Assembly: GCF_040095835.1 (NCBI RefSeq) | Contig: NZ_JBBMFT010000002.1 | Coordinates: 248,001-312,000 of the forward strand | DNA length: 64,000 bases | Direction: 5' to 3' | Source: Flavonifractor hominis | Lineage (GTDB): Bacteria > Bacillota > Clostridia > Oscillospirales > Oscillospiraceae | In this document: positions 23,862 through 32,035 of the stretch, piece after piece | How positions within the stretch are numbered: the first letter of the stretch is position 1 | Layout: each line of letters starts with the position of its first letter | Program-made: the position numbers and the translations under genes | The notes under the pieces: generated by a model | Told to the model about the DNA's origin: nothing | Databases searched by the model: none | Seen by the model: only the letters and a program-made list of their open reading frames with translations

Positions 23862-25256
23862 TCATAAAACGTCCCGCAGCAGGTCCTTCATAGCTGCCGG
23901 GTCCACTTTGGTCTGGGTAAAATGCTCCAGCGCCAGCACCGCCTGGTTGACCAGCAGTCCGAAGCCGTTGACCGTCTTGTGCCCCCGCTCCCGGGCCTGG
24001 CGAAGCAGCTCGGTCTCCGGCGGGGCGTAGATGAGATCCACCACCGGCACCGACGGCTCCAGCCGGTCCAGGAAGTCGAAGCTCTCAAACTGGCCCTCGG
24101 TCCCCTCCATGCCCAGACTGGTGCAGTTGACCAGCAGCTGGCACTGGGCGGCCTGCCCGGCCAGAGTCTCCCCATCGAATCCGGCAGGATGGAGATGAGC
24201 CGGGTCATGGTCGCACAGCGCCTGCGCTTTCTCCCAGGTGCGGTTGCACACCACTACATCCGCGCCGGCCTGCACCAGTTTGAGGCAGACTGCCTTGGCT
24301 GCTCCTCCCGCCCCCAGCACCAGCACTCTCTTACCGGCCGGATCGATCTCCGCGTCGGCCAGGGCCCGCAGGAATCCGGCGCCGTCGGTGTTGTAGCCGT
24401 AGGTCTTCCCATCCCGGATGCACACAGTGTTCACTGCGCCGATCAGCCGGGCGTCCTCGTCCAGCTCGTCCAGCAGCGGCACCAGGTCCTCCTTGTGGGG
24501 CATGGTGGCGTTGAACCCGGCATAGCCGGCGTACTTGGCACAGGCCAGCCACTGCTCACAGGTGCCCCGGGGTACCCGCTGCCAGAGATATACATAGTCC
24601 AGCCCCAGCGCACGGAGCATGGTATTTTGGATCACAGGGGACTTGGAGTGGTCCACCGGGTCCCCGATGATACAGAGCTTTCTGGTGGTGCTGGTCACTT
24701 CCACCTGCATATCGATCTCTCCTCTCTTTGGTTCCGGCCGGTGGTCGGGCAGGGCGGCATTCACCCCCAAAGCTACGGCCACGCCCACTACGGTCTCAAT
24801 GATCCGGGCGGCGGCGTAGTAGTACCGCGTCACACCGGTGACCCCGGTGATGAGGATCACACAGGGCAGAATGCAGGCCATGCCGCAGGCGGTGGGCCGC
24901 CGAATGAGTAAGCATAGCCATACCCCCGCCACACACACCGCGCCCAAAACCGGCATCTTGACCCACGGATCGTCCAGCAGAGGTCCCAGCAACAGAGTAG
25001 CGGTACCCAGCGCACCGCCCACAATGACACCAATGAGTCTGGAAATTCCCTGCTGAAAAGTCTGTCCCAGGGTGCTCTGGACGCAGATGATACAGGCAAT
25101 ACAGGCGTAGAGCGGCCCCATCTGCCCCAGCACACCCCCCAGCTCACTGCGGTAGGTCAGCCCGAAAGGGACAAACAGAGCGTAGGACACCATGACCGCC
25201 ACCGCAGTCTTGATCACCCGCATGCCGATGCGGGGCAGGGGTACCGGCTTTTTCAT
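23862..25256 (-). CDS. aroE: In-frame FUSC-type membrane domain plus shikimate dehydrogenase (AroE)
   Basis: One continuous 464-aa frame. Residues 1 to about 175 are a small FUSC/aromatic-acid-exporter-like membrane domain with several helices (VIKTAVAVMVSYALFVPFGL, LYACIACIICVQSTLGQTFQ, GMACILPCVILITGVTGVTR). Residues 183-464 are a complete shikimate dehydrogenase (IGDPVDHSKSPVIQN, FNATMPHKED, GAGGAAKAV NADP-binding loop, NCTSLGM). AroE reduces 3-dehydroshikimate to shikimate. The long start at 25256 has AAAGGAG. An internal ATG at 24710 also has a good ribosome-binding site and would give a normal 282-aa AroE, so the frame may be a true fusion, two in-frame products, or both. It is the last gene of the aro operon, 35 bp after aroQ. 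Confidence 0.85.
   Translation of the reverse strand: MKKPVPLPRIGMRVIKTAVAVMVSYALFVPFGLTYRSELGGVLGQMGPLYACIACIICVQSTLGQTFQQGISRLIGVIVGGALGTATLLLGPLLDDPWVKMPVLGAVCVAGVWLCLLIRRPTACGMACILPCVILITGVTGVTRYYYAAARIIETVVGVAVALGVNAALPDHRPEPKRGEIDMQVEVTSTTRKLCIIGDPVDHSKSPVIQNTMLRALGLDYVYLWQRVPRGTCEQWLACAKYAGYAGFNATMPHKEDLVPLLDELDEDARLIGAVNTVCIRDGKTYGYNTDGAGFLRALADAEIDPAGKRVLVLGAGGAAKAVCLKLVQAGADVVVCNRTWEKAQALCDHDPAHLHPAGFDGETLAGQAAQCQLLVNCTSLGMEGTEGQFESFDFLDRLEPSVPVVDLIYAPPETELLRQARERGHKTVNGFGLLVNQAVLALEHFTQTKVDPAAMKDLLRDVL
24708..24726 (-). promoter_or_regulatory. Internal ribosome-binding site and ATG for free AroE
   Basis: On the minus strand GAGAGGAGAG (24726-24717) stands 6 bases before an ATG (24710-24708) that begins MQVEVTSTTRKLCIIGDPVD. 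It would allow a separate soluble shikimate dehydrogenase. Confidence 0.6.
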
Positions 25257-25291
25257 AAAAACTCCTTTTTATCAATGGACGTCCTCTTGGG

Positions 25292-25723
25292 CTACGTTTC
25301 TTTTGAGAGAAAATACCCCATGGCCGCCTCATACCCATACAGGCCCAGACCGCAGATCTGGCCTACGCAGGCAGGGGCGGTGACACTTTTGTGGCGGAAC
25401 TCCTCCCGCTGATGGATGTTGGAGATATGCACCTCGATGCAGGGCACGTCCACCGCCTTCAGGGCATCCAGGATGGCATAGGAATAATGGGTGTAGGCTC
25501 CCGGATTCATGACAATGGCGTCATACTTCCCCTGGGCAGCATGAATGGCGTCGATAATAGCCCCCTCGTGGTTGGACTGAAAGCAGTGGGCCGTGGAAGC
25601 GTGGGCGGCCGCAAAGTCCTCCAGCCGGCGGCACAGGCTCTCATAGCTGTTCTGGCCGTAGATCCCCGGCTCCCGCCGGCCCAGCAGATTCAGATTCGGT
25701 CCGTTGATGATCAGAAAGTTCAT
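25292..25723 (-). CDS. aroQ: Type II 3-dehydroquinate dehydratase
   Basis: 143 aa, dodecameric type II enzyme that converts 3-dehydroquinate to 3-dehydroshikimate. The motifs NGPNLNLLGRREPGIYG (Arg and Tyr of the catalytic lid), NHEGAIIDAIH and NPGAYTHYSYA are intact. The ATG at 25723 follows GGAGGTG by 7 bases. The first 83 bases are shared with the 3' end of the aroK frame. Confidence 0.96.
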   Translation of the reverse strand: MNFLIINGPNLNLLGRREPGIYGQNSYESLCRRLEDFAAAHASTAHCFQSNHEGAIIDAIHAAQGKYDAIVMNPGAYTHYSYAILDALKAVDVPCIEVHISNIHQREEFRHKSVTAPACVGQICGLGLYGYEAAMGYFLSKET

Positions 25724-26213
25724 GGCGCAACACCTCCAAAATGGCCTCCGCCGTCTGGGCGGGAGTGTGAGTCCCGGAAATAATATAGTCGGCCCACCGC
25801 CGGTAGATGGGCTCCCGCTGGGTAAAGCGGTCCAAAAAGGCCGCTCGGCCGTCCTGGCCCAGGGGCCGCCCGGCCATGGAGACCGTGTCGTAGATCTCCC
25901 CCGGGTCCCGGTTGAGCCAGAACACGGTGGCGCTGTCCTTCAGCGCGGCGATGGCCTCCGCTCGGGTGGGCAGGCCGCCGCCGCAGGCGATGACCAGATC
26001 CCGCTCCCGGGCCAGCGTCTCCGCCGTCTCCCGCTCCAGGTCCCGAAAATACGCCTCGCCCTGATGAGCAAAGATCTCAGGAATGGAGCGGCCCTGGGCA
26101 GCCTCGATGTACTGGTCGGTGTCCACAAACCGGCGCTCCAGCCGTTTGGCCAGCCGCCGGCCCACCGTTGTCTTTCCGCAGCCCATCATGCCGATGAGAA
26201 CGATGTTCTTCAC
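25641..26213 (-). CDS. aroK: Shikimate kinase
   Basis: 190 aa. Phosphorylates shikimate with ATP. Walker A GMMGCGKTTVG (residues 8-18), the shikimate-binding DTDQYIE, GGGLPTR and the lid segment RPLGQDGRAAFLDRFTQR are present. A kinase of normal size would end near VLRHEL (about residue 163). Here the frame runs on for about 27 residues inside aroQ in another frame, so this tail is probably not constrained as protein. The start overlaps the pheA stop (ATGA). Confidence 0.94.
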   Translation of the reverse strand: MKNIVLIGMMGCGKTTVGRRLAKRLERRFVDTDQYIEAAQGRSIPEIFAHQGEAYFRDLERETAETLARERDLVIACGGGLPTRAEAIAALKDSATVFWLNRDPGEIYDTVSMAGRPLGQDGRAAFLDRFTQREPIYRRWADYIISGTHTPAQTAEAILEVLRHELSDHQRTESESAGPAGAGDLRPEQL

Positions 26214-27367
26214 GGCTCGTACCCCTTGAAGTTACCCAGCACCCGGAACTCCACGGCCAGCTGGCTGAGTTCATGAAGCACTCCATCCATGCCGGGGGCA
26301 GACAGATCGCCGGTGAAGTCCAGGAAGAAGAGGTACTCAAACCCCCGCCCAGGGATGGGGCGGGACTCGATTTTCATCAGGTTGAGCCCCTGAACCGCAA
26401 AAATGGTGAGAATCTCATGCAGCGAGCCGCTCTGATGGGGCAGGCGGAAGACAGCGCTGATCTTGTTTCGGCCGGGCCGCAGCTCCATCACCGGGGAGAC
26501 CACCACGAAGCGGGTGTGGTTCTCGGCGTTGTAGTTGATGCCCTCGGCCAGAATGTGCAGGCCGTAGAGCTCTGCCGCCCGGCGGGAGCCGATGGCGGCG
26601 GCGGTGCGCTCCCCGGTCTCAGCCACCTGCTTGGCCGAGCCGGCAGTGTCCAGAACGGGCACCCGCTCCCAGTCCCGGTGGGCGTCCAGGTACTTTTCAC
26701 ACTGCATGAGCCCCTGCTCGTGAGAGTAAACCGTGCGGATATCCTCCAGCGCCACGCCGGGCAGAGCCATCAGGCAGTGCTCCACCTTCACCTGGCTCTC
26801 CCCTACCATATAATAATTATACTGCGCCAGCAGGTCGTACACCTGTCGAATGGAGCCGGTGGAGCTGTTTTCGACGGGCAGCACGGCATAGTCGGCCTCC
26901 CCCCGCTCCAGAGCGGCAAACACATCGGTAAACCAGGGCAGCCCCCGGCTTCTTACCTGCCGGCCGAAGAAATCCACTGCAGCCTCTTCGCTGTAGCAGC
27001 CCGGCTCCCCCTGGTAGACCACCCGTGGATCGCACAGAGGTTCCCGCCGGTGAGCGGCCGCCGCGGCAAAAGCTGCCCAGCCCGGGTCCTCCGCCCCTTC
27101 CCGCACCAAGTGGCGCTGCTGGCGGCGGGAGATGGCCATGATGCTCTCATACAGGGCGGCAATGTCTGCCTTCCGGGCAGGATCATCCGTGAGGGCAGTC
27201 TTGGCGGCGATGACCTGCTTTTCCCGCCCGGCATCCAGCACTGGGATGCCCTGGCGCTGCTTGTACTCCCCCACCTTGCCGGTGACTACCATCCGCTCCA
27301 GGAACAGGCGCACCAGTTCCCCGTCGATACGGTCGATCTCCTGCCGGTATTGTTCCAATTCTGTCAT
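26210..27367 (-). CDS. pheA: Bifunctional chorismate mutase / prephenate dehydratase (P-protein)
   Basis: 385 aa. Order: AroQ-class chorismate mutase (about 1-90; YRQEIDRIDGELVRLFLERM, VGEYKQRQGIPVLD), prephenate dehydratase (about 110-285; YQGEPGCYSEEAA, VLPVENSSTGSI, HTRFVVVS) and C-terminal ACT domain (about 295-380; GSLHEILTIFAVQGLNLMKI followed by the ESRP motif). Converts chorismate through prephenate to phenylpyruvate. The ACT domain implies feedback inhibition by phenylalanine. No tyrA is seen in this operon, so tyrosine synthesis must branch elsewhere. It overlaps aroK by four bases. Confidence 0.95.
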   Translation of the reverse strand: MTELEQYRQEIDRIDGELVRLFLERMVVTGKVGEYKQRQGIPVLDAGREKQVIAAKTALTDDPARKADIAALYESIMAISRRQQRHLVREGAEDPGWAAFAAAAAHRREPLCDPRVVYQGEPGCYSEEAAVDFFGRQVRSRGLPWFTDVFAALERGEADYAVLPVENSSTGSIRQVYDLLAQYNYYMVGESQVKVEHCLMALPGVALEDIRTVYSHEQGLMQCEKYLDAHRDWERVPVLDTAGSAKQVAETGERTAAAIGSRRAAELYGLHILAEGINYNAENHTRFVVVSPVMELRPGRNKISAVFRLPHQSGSLHEILTIFAVQGLNLMKIESRPIPGRGFEYLFFLDFTGDLSAPGMDGVLHELSQLAVEFRVLGNFKGYEP

Positions 27368-27382
27368 GCTTTCCTCTCCCCC

Positions 27383-28426
27383 TCAGATGCCCAGTACCGC
27401 GCAGGCGGCCAGGGCGGCGGCGGCCTCGATCACCGGCACCGCCCGGGGGACGATGCAGGGATCATGGCGGCCGTGGATCTCAATCTCGGTCTCCTCCCCG
27501 GTGCGCAGATCCACGCTCTCCTGGGGCAGGGCGATGGAGGGAGTGGGGCGGATGGTGACCTCAAAGGTCACGGGCATACCGTTGGTAATGCCGCCGTTGA
27601 TTCCCCCGGCGTGGTTGGTGCGGGTGACCACCTGTCCGTCCCGTACCTCAAAGGGGTCGTTGGCCTCGCTGCCCCGCATGAGGGAGAAGGCCACCCCCGC
27701 GCCAAAGTCCACGCCCTTGACGGCGGGAACGGAGAAAAGGTACTGGGAGAACACGCCCTCCACATTGCAGCCAAAGTCGGGGGCGCCCAGCCCCGCGGGC
27801 AGACCGGTGACGGCGCACTCGATGGCGCCGCCCACACTGTCCCCCTCTTCCTTGGCCTCCAGGATAGCCTGCTGCATCTCCTCCCCCTTGGCGTCGTCCA
27901 GTACAGGGAACGCCTTTTGGGCTACCTCCTCCAGCACGCCGGTGTCCTCCAAGGACGCGTCACAGATGCCGTAGATGGAGCTGATGTGGGCCCCGATGCG
28001 GATGCCCCGCCGCTCCAGCACCTGCTTGGCCACCGCTCCGGCGGCCACCAGCGGGGCGGTAAGCCGGCCGGAGAAATGTCCGCCGCCCCGGTAGTCCTGG
28101 CATCCCTGGCTCTTGATGAACCCGGCGTAATCCCCGTGGCTGGGCCGGGGGGTATAACGGATGGACGCGTAATCGGAGGAATGCTGGTCTCCGTTTCGGA
28201 TAAGCATGGTCAGGGGCGTGCCAGTGGTCTTCCCCTCAAAGAGACCCGAAAGCACCTCCACCCGGTCATCCTCCTTCCGGGCGGTAGCCGTGGGGCTCTG
28301 CCCCGGTTTGCGCCGGTCCAGCTCCCGCTGCACAGCCTCCAGGTCCAGCTCCAGCCCAGCGGGCACTCCCTCCAGCACCACACCAATAGCCGGGCCGTGG
28401 GACTCTCCGAAAATCATGTGTCGCAT
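27383..28426 (-). CDS. aroC: Chorismate synthase
   Basis: 347 aa. FMN-dependent trans-elimination of phosphate from EPSP. The signatures MIFGESHGPAIGVVLEGVPA, RGGGHFSGRLTAPLVAAGAV and RTNHAGGINGGITNGMPVTF are intact. The start is the ATG at 28426, nine bases after GGAGG; this overlaps the end of aroA by 13 bases, so the two are coupled. A longer open frame upstream is only aroA shadow. Confidence 0.96.
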   Translation of the reverse strand: MRHMIFGESHGPAIGVVLEGVPAGLELDLEAVQRELDRRKPGQSPTATARKEDDRVEVLSGLFEGKTTGTPLTMLIRNGDQHSSDYASIRYTPRPSHGDYAGFIKSQGCQDYRGGGHFSGRLTAPLVAAGAVAKQVLERRGIRIGAHISSIYGICDASLEDTGVLEEVAQKAFPVLDDAKGEEMQQAILEAKEEGDSVGGAIECAVTGLPAGLGAPDFGCNVEGVFSQYLFSVPAVKGVDFGAGVAFSLMRGSEANDPFEVRDGQVVTRTNHAGGINGGITNGMPVTFEVTIRPTPSIALPQESVDLRTGEETEIEIHGRHDPCIVPRAVPVIEAAAALAACAVLGI

Positions 28427-29622
28427 GTATAATTTCCTCCCAAGCTGCGGTAATCCTCCCAGAAATTCGGGTAGGACTTCTTGACGCACTCTGCGCCGGT
28501 AATGGTCACCGCTGCGTCACAGCGGATGGCGGCAATGGCGGCCATCATGGCAATGCGGTGGTCGTTGTGCCCCGAGACAGTAACTCCGCCGGCCAGGCGC
28601 TCCTTTCCGTGGATCACCAGGTGGTCCTCAAACTCCTCCACCTGAGCGCCCAGTGCGCTCAGCACTTCCGTCACCGCGGCCAGCCGGTCGCTCTCCTTGA
28701 TGCGCAGCCGGGCCGCGTTGACGATGGCTGTGGTCTCGCCGCTGCGCAGGGCAGCCATGGCGGCCAGAGGGGGCACCAGGTCGGGACACTGGCTCACATC
28801 CAGCTCCACCCGTCCCTTTGCTTGCAGTTTTAAAAAGTAGGGCACAATGCGCATATCTCCCTGAGCCGAATAAGCATTGAGTCCCTGAATATCCAGATCA
28901 CAGCCCAAGCTGACGGCGGCATACCAAAACGCAGCGTTGGACCAGTCGGCCTCGATGGTGATATCCCGGGACTGATAGTGCTGCTTCCCCGGTATCCGGA
29001 AGGTCCGGTCTCCGTCATATTCCACCTGAATCCCGAACTGTTTCAGCGCGTCCAGGGTCATGTCAATATACCCTCTGGATTCCAGGTCCGTGGTAAGCAA
29101 AATCCGGCTGTCTCCATTCAGCAAAGGCAGGGCATACAGCAGGCCGGTGATAAACTGGGAGGACACGTCCCCCCGCAGGGTATAATCTCCGGCAGTAAGG
29201 GTCCCTGCCACCGTCAGCACGTCGTCCTTCTGTTCATAGGAGATTCCTTTCTCCCGGAACAGAGCAAAGTAGGGCTCCTGGGGCCGCTGCATGAGCCGTC
29301 CACGGCCGGTAAAGCGTCCTCCGCCCCGCAGAGCCAAGGCCACCGGGATGAGAAAGCGCAGGGTCGATCCACTCTCCCCGCAGTCCAGTTCCGGCAGCTC
29401 CTCTCCCGGCGTCTTCAGAGCGGCCATACACCGCCTGGTGGCGTCAATATCCTCCGAGTGGCCCAGATTCCCGATCCGGCTCACCTGAGTGCCGAGCGCC
29501 GCAGCGATCAGGACACGATGCGACTGGGATTTGGACGGAGGCGGCGTCACCGTCCCACGCAGCAGGGCCGGCGTAATGGTAAGGTCGAAATGAGCGGGCA
29601 TCATATCGGCAGTCACGTTCAT
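28414..29622 (-). CDS. aroA: EPSP synthase (3-phosphoshikimate 1-carboxyvinyltransferase)
   Basis: 402 aa. Condenses shikimate-3-phosphate with phosphoenolpyruvate. Active-site segments: PPPSKSQSHRVLIAAALG (shikimate-3-P binding), DCGESGSTLRFLIPVAL, IKESDRLAAVTEVL and SGHNDHRIAM. The N-terminal loop reads LGHSEDIDATRRCM, in place of the usual NLLxSxDTxxM form. The start overlaps the aroB stop in ATGA and has GGAGGAACTCAG upstream. Confidence 0.95.
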   Translation of the reverse strand: MNVTADMMPAHFDLTITPALLRGTVTPPPSKSQSHRVLIAAALGTQVSRIGNLGHSEDIDATRRCMAALKTPGEELPELDCGESGSTLRFLIPVALALRGGGRFTGRGRLMQRPQEPYFALFREKGISYEQKDDVLTVAGTLTAGDYTLRGDVSSQFITGLLYALPLLNGDSRILLTTDLESRGYIDMTLDALKQFGIQVEYDGDRTFRIPGKQHYQSRDITIEADWSNAAFWYAAVSLGCDLDIQGLNAYSAQGDMRIVPYFLKLQAKGRVELDVSQCPDLVPPLAAMAALRSGETTAIVNAARLRIKESDRLAAVTEVLSALGAQVEEFEDHLVIHGKERLAGGVTVSGHNDHRIAMMAAIAAIRCDAAVTITGAECVKKSYPNFWEDYRSLGGNYTCDT

Positions 29623-30683
29623 CTGAGTTCCTCCAGCAGGGCAGTCTTGGGCATCTTGTGGGGCACGGCGCGGCCGATCTGTTCCAGCAGAATAAGGGAG
29701 ATATCCGCCCCCGCCCCCTTTTTATCCAGGCCGACGGCGGCCGCGTACTCCTCCGGCGTGCAGGGGATGGCAGTGGGCAGGCCCAGGGCCGTCAGGACCC
29801 CGGCGATGCGCTCCGCCGTCCCGGCGGGGGTCACCCCCAGGGTGCTGCCCAGTTCGGCTGCTTTCACCATGCCGGCAGCCACCGCCTGGCCGTGGGTCCA
29901 CTTCTCGTAGTTCCCCGCCAGCTCGTAGGCGTGGCCCAGGGTGTGGCCGAAGTTCAGCAGCATCCGTTTCCCCGTGTCCCGCTCGTCCTCTTCCACTACA
30001 ATTCGTTTTAGATTGCAGCAAGTATACAAAATGGATTCGATTTCTTCCATCAAAAGGCTCCGCGTCGGCCGCTTGGCCAGGAAGGCAAAGAAGTCCTTGT
30101 CGAAAATGCAGCCATACTTGACCACTTCCGCCATTCCGTCGGCAAAGATGGCATCGGACAGGGTGTCCAGGGTATCCGGGTCCATGAGCACCAGTTTGGG
30201 CTGCCAGAAAGCTCCCGCCAGGTTCTTGCCACGTTGGAGGTCAATGGCCACCTTCCCTCCCACCGAGGAATCCACCTGAGAGAGGAGGGTGGTGGGAATC
30301 TGGACAAAATCCACCCCCCGCAGGATGGTGGCGGCGGCAAAACCCGCCAGATCCCCCACTACACCGCCGCCCAGAGCCACCACCGCATCGGTGCGGGTGA
30401 GACGGGCATCCATCATGGCCTCCCACAGCCGGGCCAATTGCCCGGCGCACTTGGCCTCCTCCCCGGCGGGGACAGTGCACACGGCGGTACGGAATCCCGC
30501 GGCCGTTAGACTGGCCTCCAGTCTGGCCCGATAGAGGGGTTCCACATGGGAGTCAGTAACCACAAAGAGGGTCTCCGCCCGGGGCAGCACCTTCCGGCAG
30601 GCCTCTCCCGCCCGGTCCAGCACTCCCCTCTGGATGATGATTTCATATTCCCGCCCCGGCAGGGCGACGGTGAGCGTTTTCAT
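29619..30683 (-). CDS. aroB: 3-dehydroquinate synthase
   Basis: 354 aa. NAD+ and metal-dependent cyclisation of DAHP to 3-dehydroquinate. Visible: ALGGGVVGDLAGFAA (dinucleotide binding), QIPTTLLSQVDSSVGGKVAI and NFGHTLGHAYE with metal-binding His. It follows aroF by 27 bp and overlaps aroA by four bases. Confidence 0.96.
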   Translation of the reverse strand: MKTLTVALPGREYEIIIQRGVLDRAGEACRKVLPRAETLFVVTDSHVEPLYRARLEASLTAAGFRTAVCTVPAGEEAKCAGQLARLWEAMMDARLTRTDAVVALGGGVVGDLAGFAAATILRGVDFVQIPTTLLSQVDSSVGGKVAIDLQRGKNLAGAFWQPKLVLMDPDTLDTLSDAIFADGMAEVVKYGCIFDKDFFAFLAKRPTRSLLMEEIESILYTCCNLKRIVVEEDERDTGKRMLLNFGHTLGHAYELAGNYEKWTHGQAVAAGMVKAAELGSTLGVTPAGTAERIAGVLTALGLPTAIPCTPEEYAAAVGLDKKGAGADISLILLEQIGRAVPHKMPKTALLEELR

Positions 30684-30710
30684 GGGTCGTTGTCCTTTCC
30701 GCGCTTGCTT

Positions 30711-31730
30711 TTATTTTACCAACGTCTTCTCCACCAGGTCAACCATAGCCGCGACCTTCTTCATCAGCGCGTCAAACTTCTGGGGCGTGAGGGACTGCTG
30801 TCCGTCGCACTTGGCGTGGGCAGGATCGTTGTGGACCTCGATGATGAGGCCGTCGGCGCCGGCAGCCACCGCAGCCAGGGCCAGAGGCTCCACCATCCAG
30901 TACATACCCGCGGCATGGGAAGGATCCACGATAACGGGCAGGTGGCTCATCTGTTTGACGGCGGGAATGGCGGACACATCCAGCGTGTTGCGGGTATAGG
31001 TCTCAAAGGTACGCACCCCGCGCTCGCAGAGGATGACGTTCTCATTGCCGGAAGCCATGATATACTCGGCGGACATGATCCACTCCTCATAGGTGTTGGC
31101 CAGGCCCCGCTTGAGCAGGATGGGCTTGCTCATCTTGCCCACCTCTTTGAGCAGTTCAAAGTTCTGCATGTTCCGGGCGCCCACCTGCACCACGTCCACC
31201 TCCCGCTCGAAGAGGTCGGCCATGCGGGGGTCCATAATCTCGGTGACAATGGGCAGGCCGGTCTCCCGCTTGGCCTCCAACAGCAGGTCCAGGCCGGGAG
31301 TACCCATGCCCTGGAAGGAATAGGGGGAAGTACGAGGCTTAAAGGCGCCGCCCCGCAGCATCACGGCTCCCGAAGCCTTCACATCCCGGGCCACGGCGCA
31401 GATCTGCTCCTCGCTCTCCACCGAGCAGGGCCCGGCAATGACGGAAAAGTTACCCCCGCCGATCTTGGCGTTCCCCACCGTAACCACCGTGTCTTCCGGG
31501 TGGAACTTGCGGTTGGCCTTCTTATAGGGCTCCTGCACCCGCATGACCCGCTCCACATGGGGATTGATGGAGATCTTGTCCATATCCACAGCGGTGGTAT
31601 CGCCCACCAGACCCAGGATGGTACATCCCACGCCATTGGTAATGCCCACATCCAGATCCAGCTTTTTCAGGCTGCCCACCAGTGCATCGATATCCTCCTG
31701 CCGGGTGCCGGGCTTCATAACAACTACCAT
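30711..31730 (-). CDS. aroF: DAHP synthase, class I beta with N-terminal regulatory domain
   Basis: 339 aa. First committed step: phosphoenolpyruvate + erythrose-4-phosphate to DAHP. Residues 1-70 form a ferredoxin-like regulatory domain (VVVMKPGTRQEDIDALVGSL) as in Thermotoga-type enzymes, which are feedback-inhibited by Phe/Tyr. The barrel carries VIAGPCSVESEEQI, RGGAFKPRTSPYSFQG, RGLANTYEEWIMSAEYI and PVIVDPSHAAGM. First gene of the aro operon; a long leader with an aromatic-rich peptide and a terminator precedes it. Confidence 0.96.
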   Translation of the reverse strand: MVVVMKPGTRQEDIDALVGSLKKLDLDVGITNGVGCTILGLVGDTTAVDMDKISINPHVERVMRVQEPYKKANRKFHPEDTVVTVGNAKIGGGNFSVIAGPCSVESEEQICAVARDVKASGAVMLRGGAFKPRTSPYSFQGMGTPGLDLLLEAKRETGLPIVTEIMDPRMADLFEREVDVVQVGARNMQNFELLKEVGKMSKPILLKRGLANTYEEWIMSAEYIMASGNENVILCERGVRTFETYTRNTLDVSAIPAVKQMSHLPVIVDPSHAAGMYWMVEPLALAAVAAGADGLIIEVHNDPAHAKCDGQQSLTPQKFDALMKKVAAMVDLVEKTLVK

Positions 31731-31754
31731 AGTTCAACATCCTTTCTAAACATA

Positions 31755-31791
31755 CAAAAAGGGCGCCCATTGATGAAATCAATGAGCGCCC
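31755..31791 (-). terminator. Attenuator-like terminator in the aroF leader
   Basis: On the minus strand GGGCGCTCATTGAT-TTC-ATCAATGGGCGCCC forms a 14-bp stem with one mismatch, directly followed by TTTTTGTATG, and only 25 bp before the aroF start. An intrinsic terminator between a promoter and its first gene implies regulated read-through. Confidence 0.85.
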
Positions 31792-31847
31792 GCAACATAT
31801 GCCGGTATCGTGGGGCCCACTTTGATCCGGACCCCATCCCATTCATT

Positions 31848-31949
31848 TCATCCCACGCTGCGTTCCATGCCAAAAAAGCCGGCGCCCGTAAATCGAGCCC
31901 AGCCATAGGAAAACAGGAAGGATGCAGTTGTGAGGGTCTGATACGCCAT
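31848..31949 (-). CDS. Aromatic-rich leader peptide of the aro operon
   Basis: A 33-codon ORF in the leader, too short for routine calling. It begins MAYQTLTTASFLFSYGWARF, and FF occurs a few codons later; 8 of 33 residues are Phe, Tyr or Trp (F, F, Y, W and F fall in a 10-codon stretch). GAGGAAGT stands 4 bases before the ATG at 31949, and the promoter start lies about 25 bases upstream. The stop is 57 bp before the terminator stem. This is the layout of a leader peptide whose translation senses charged aromatic tRNAs and sets the choice between terminator and antiterminator. Confidence 0.75.
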   Translation of the reverse strand: MAYQTLTTASFLFSYGWARFTGAGFFGMERSVG

Positions 31950-31980
31950 GGTTACTTCCTCACTTTAACAGGTTGCTGTC

Positions 31981-32009
31981 ATTATACCCCCTGTACTTGG
32001 GAATTGCAA
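31981..32009 (-). promoter_or_regulatory. Sigma-A promoter of the aro operon
   Basis: Minus strand: TTGCAA (32009-32004), 17-bp spacer, TATAAT (31986-31981). The predicted leader runs about 240 nt to the aroF ATG. Confidence 0.82.
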
Positions 32010-32035
32010 CCGGAAATTTTCACAAAGCATCCCTG

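Noticed and set aside
31731..31974. T-box riboswitch in the aroF leader
   Set aside because: The conserved T-box sequence (AGGGUGGNACCGCG) and specifier-loop layout are not found; the aromatic-rich ORF plus terminator explains the leader better.
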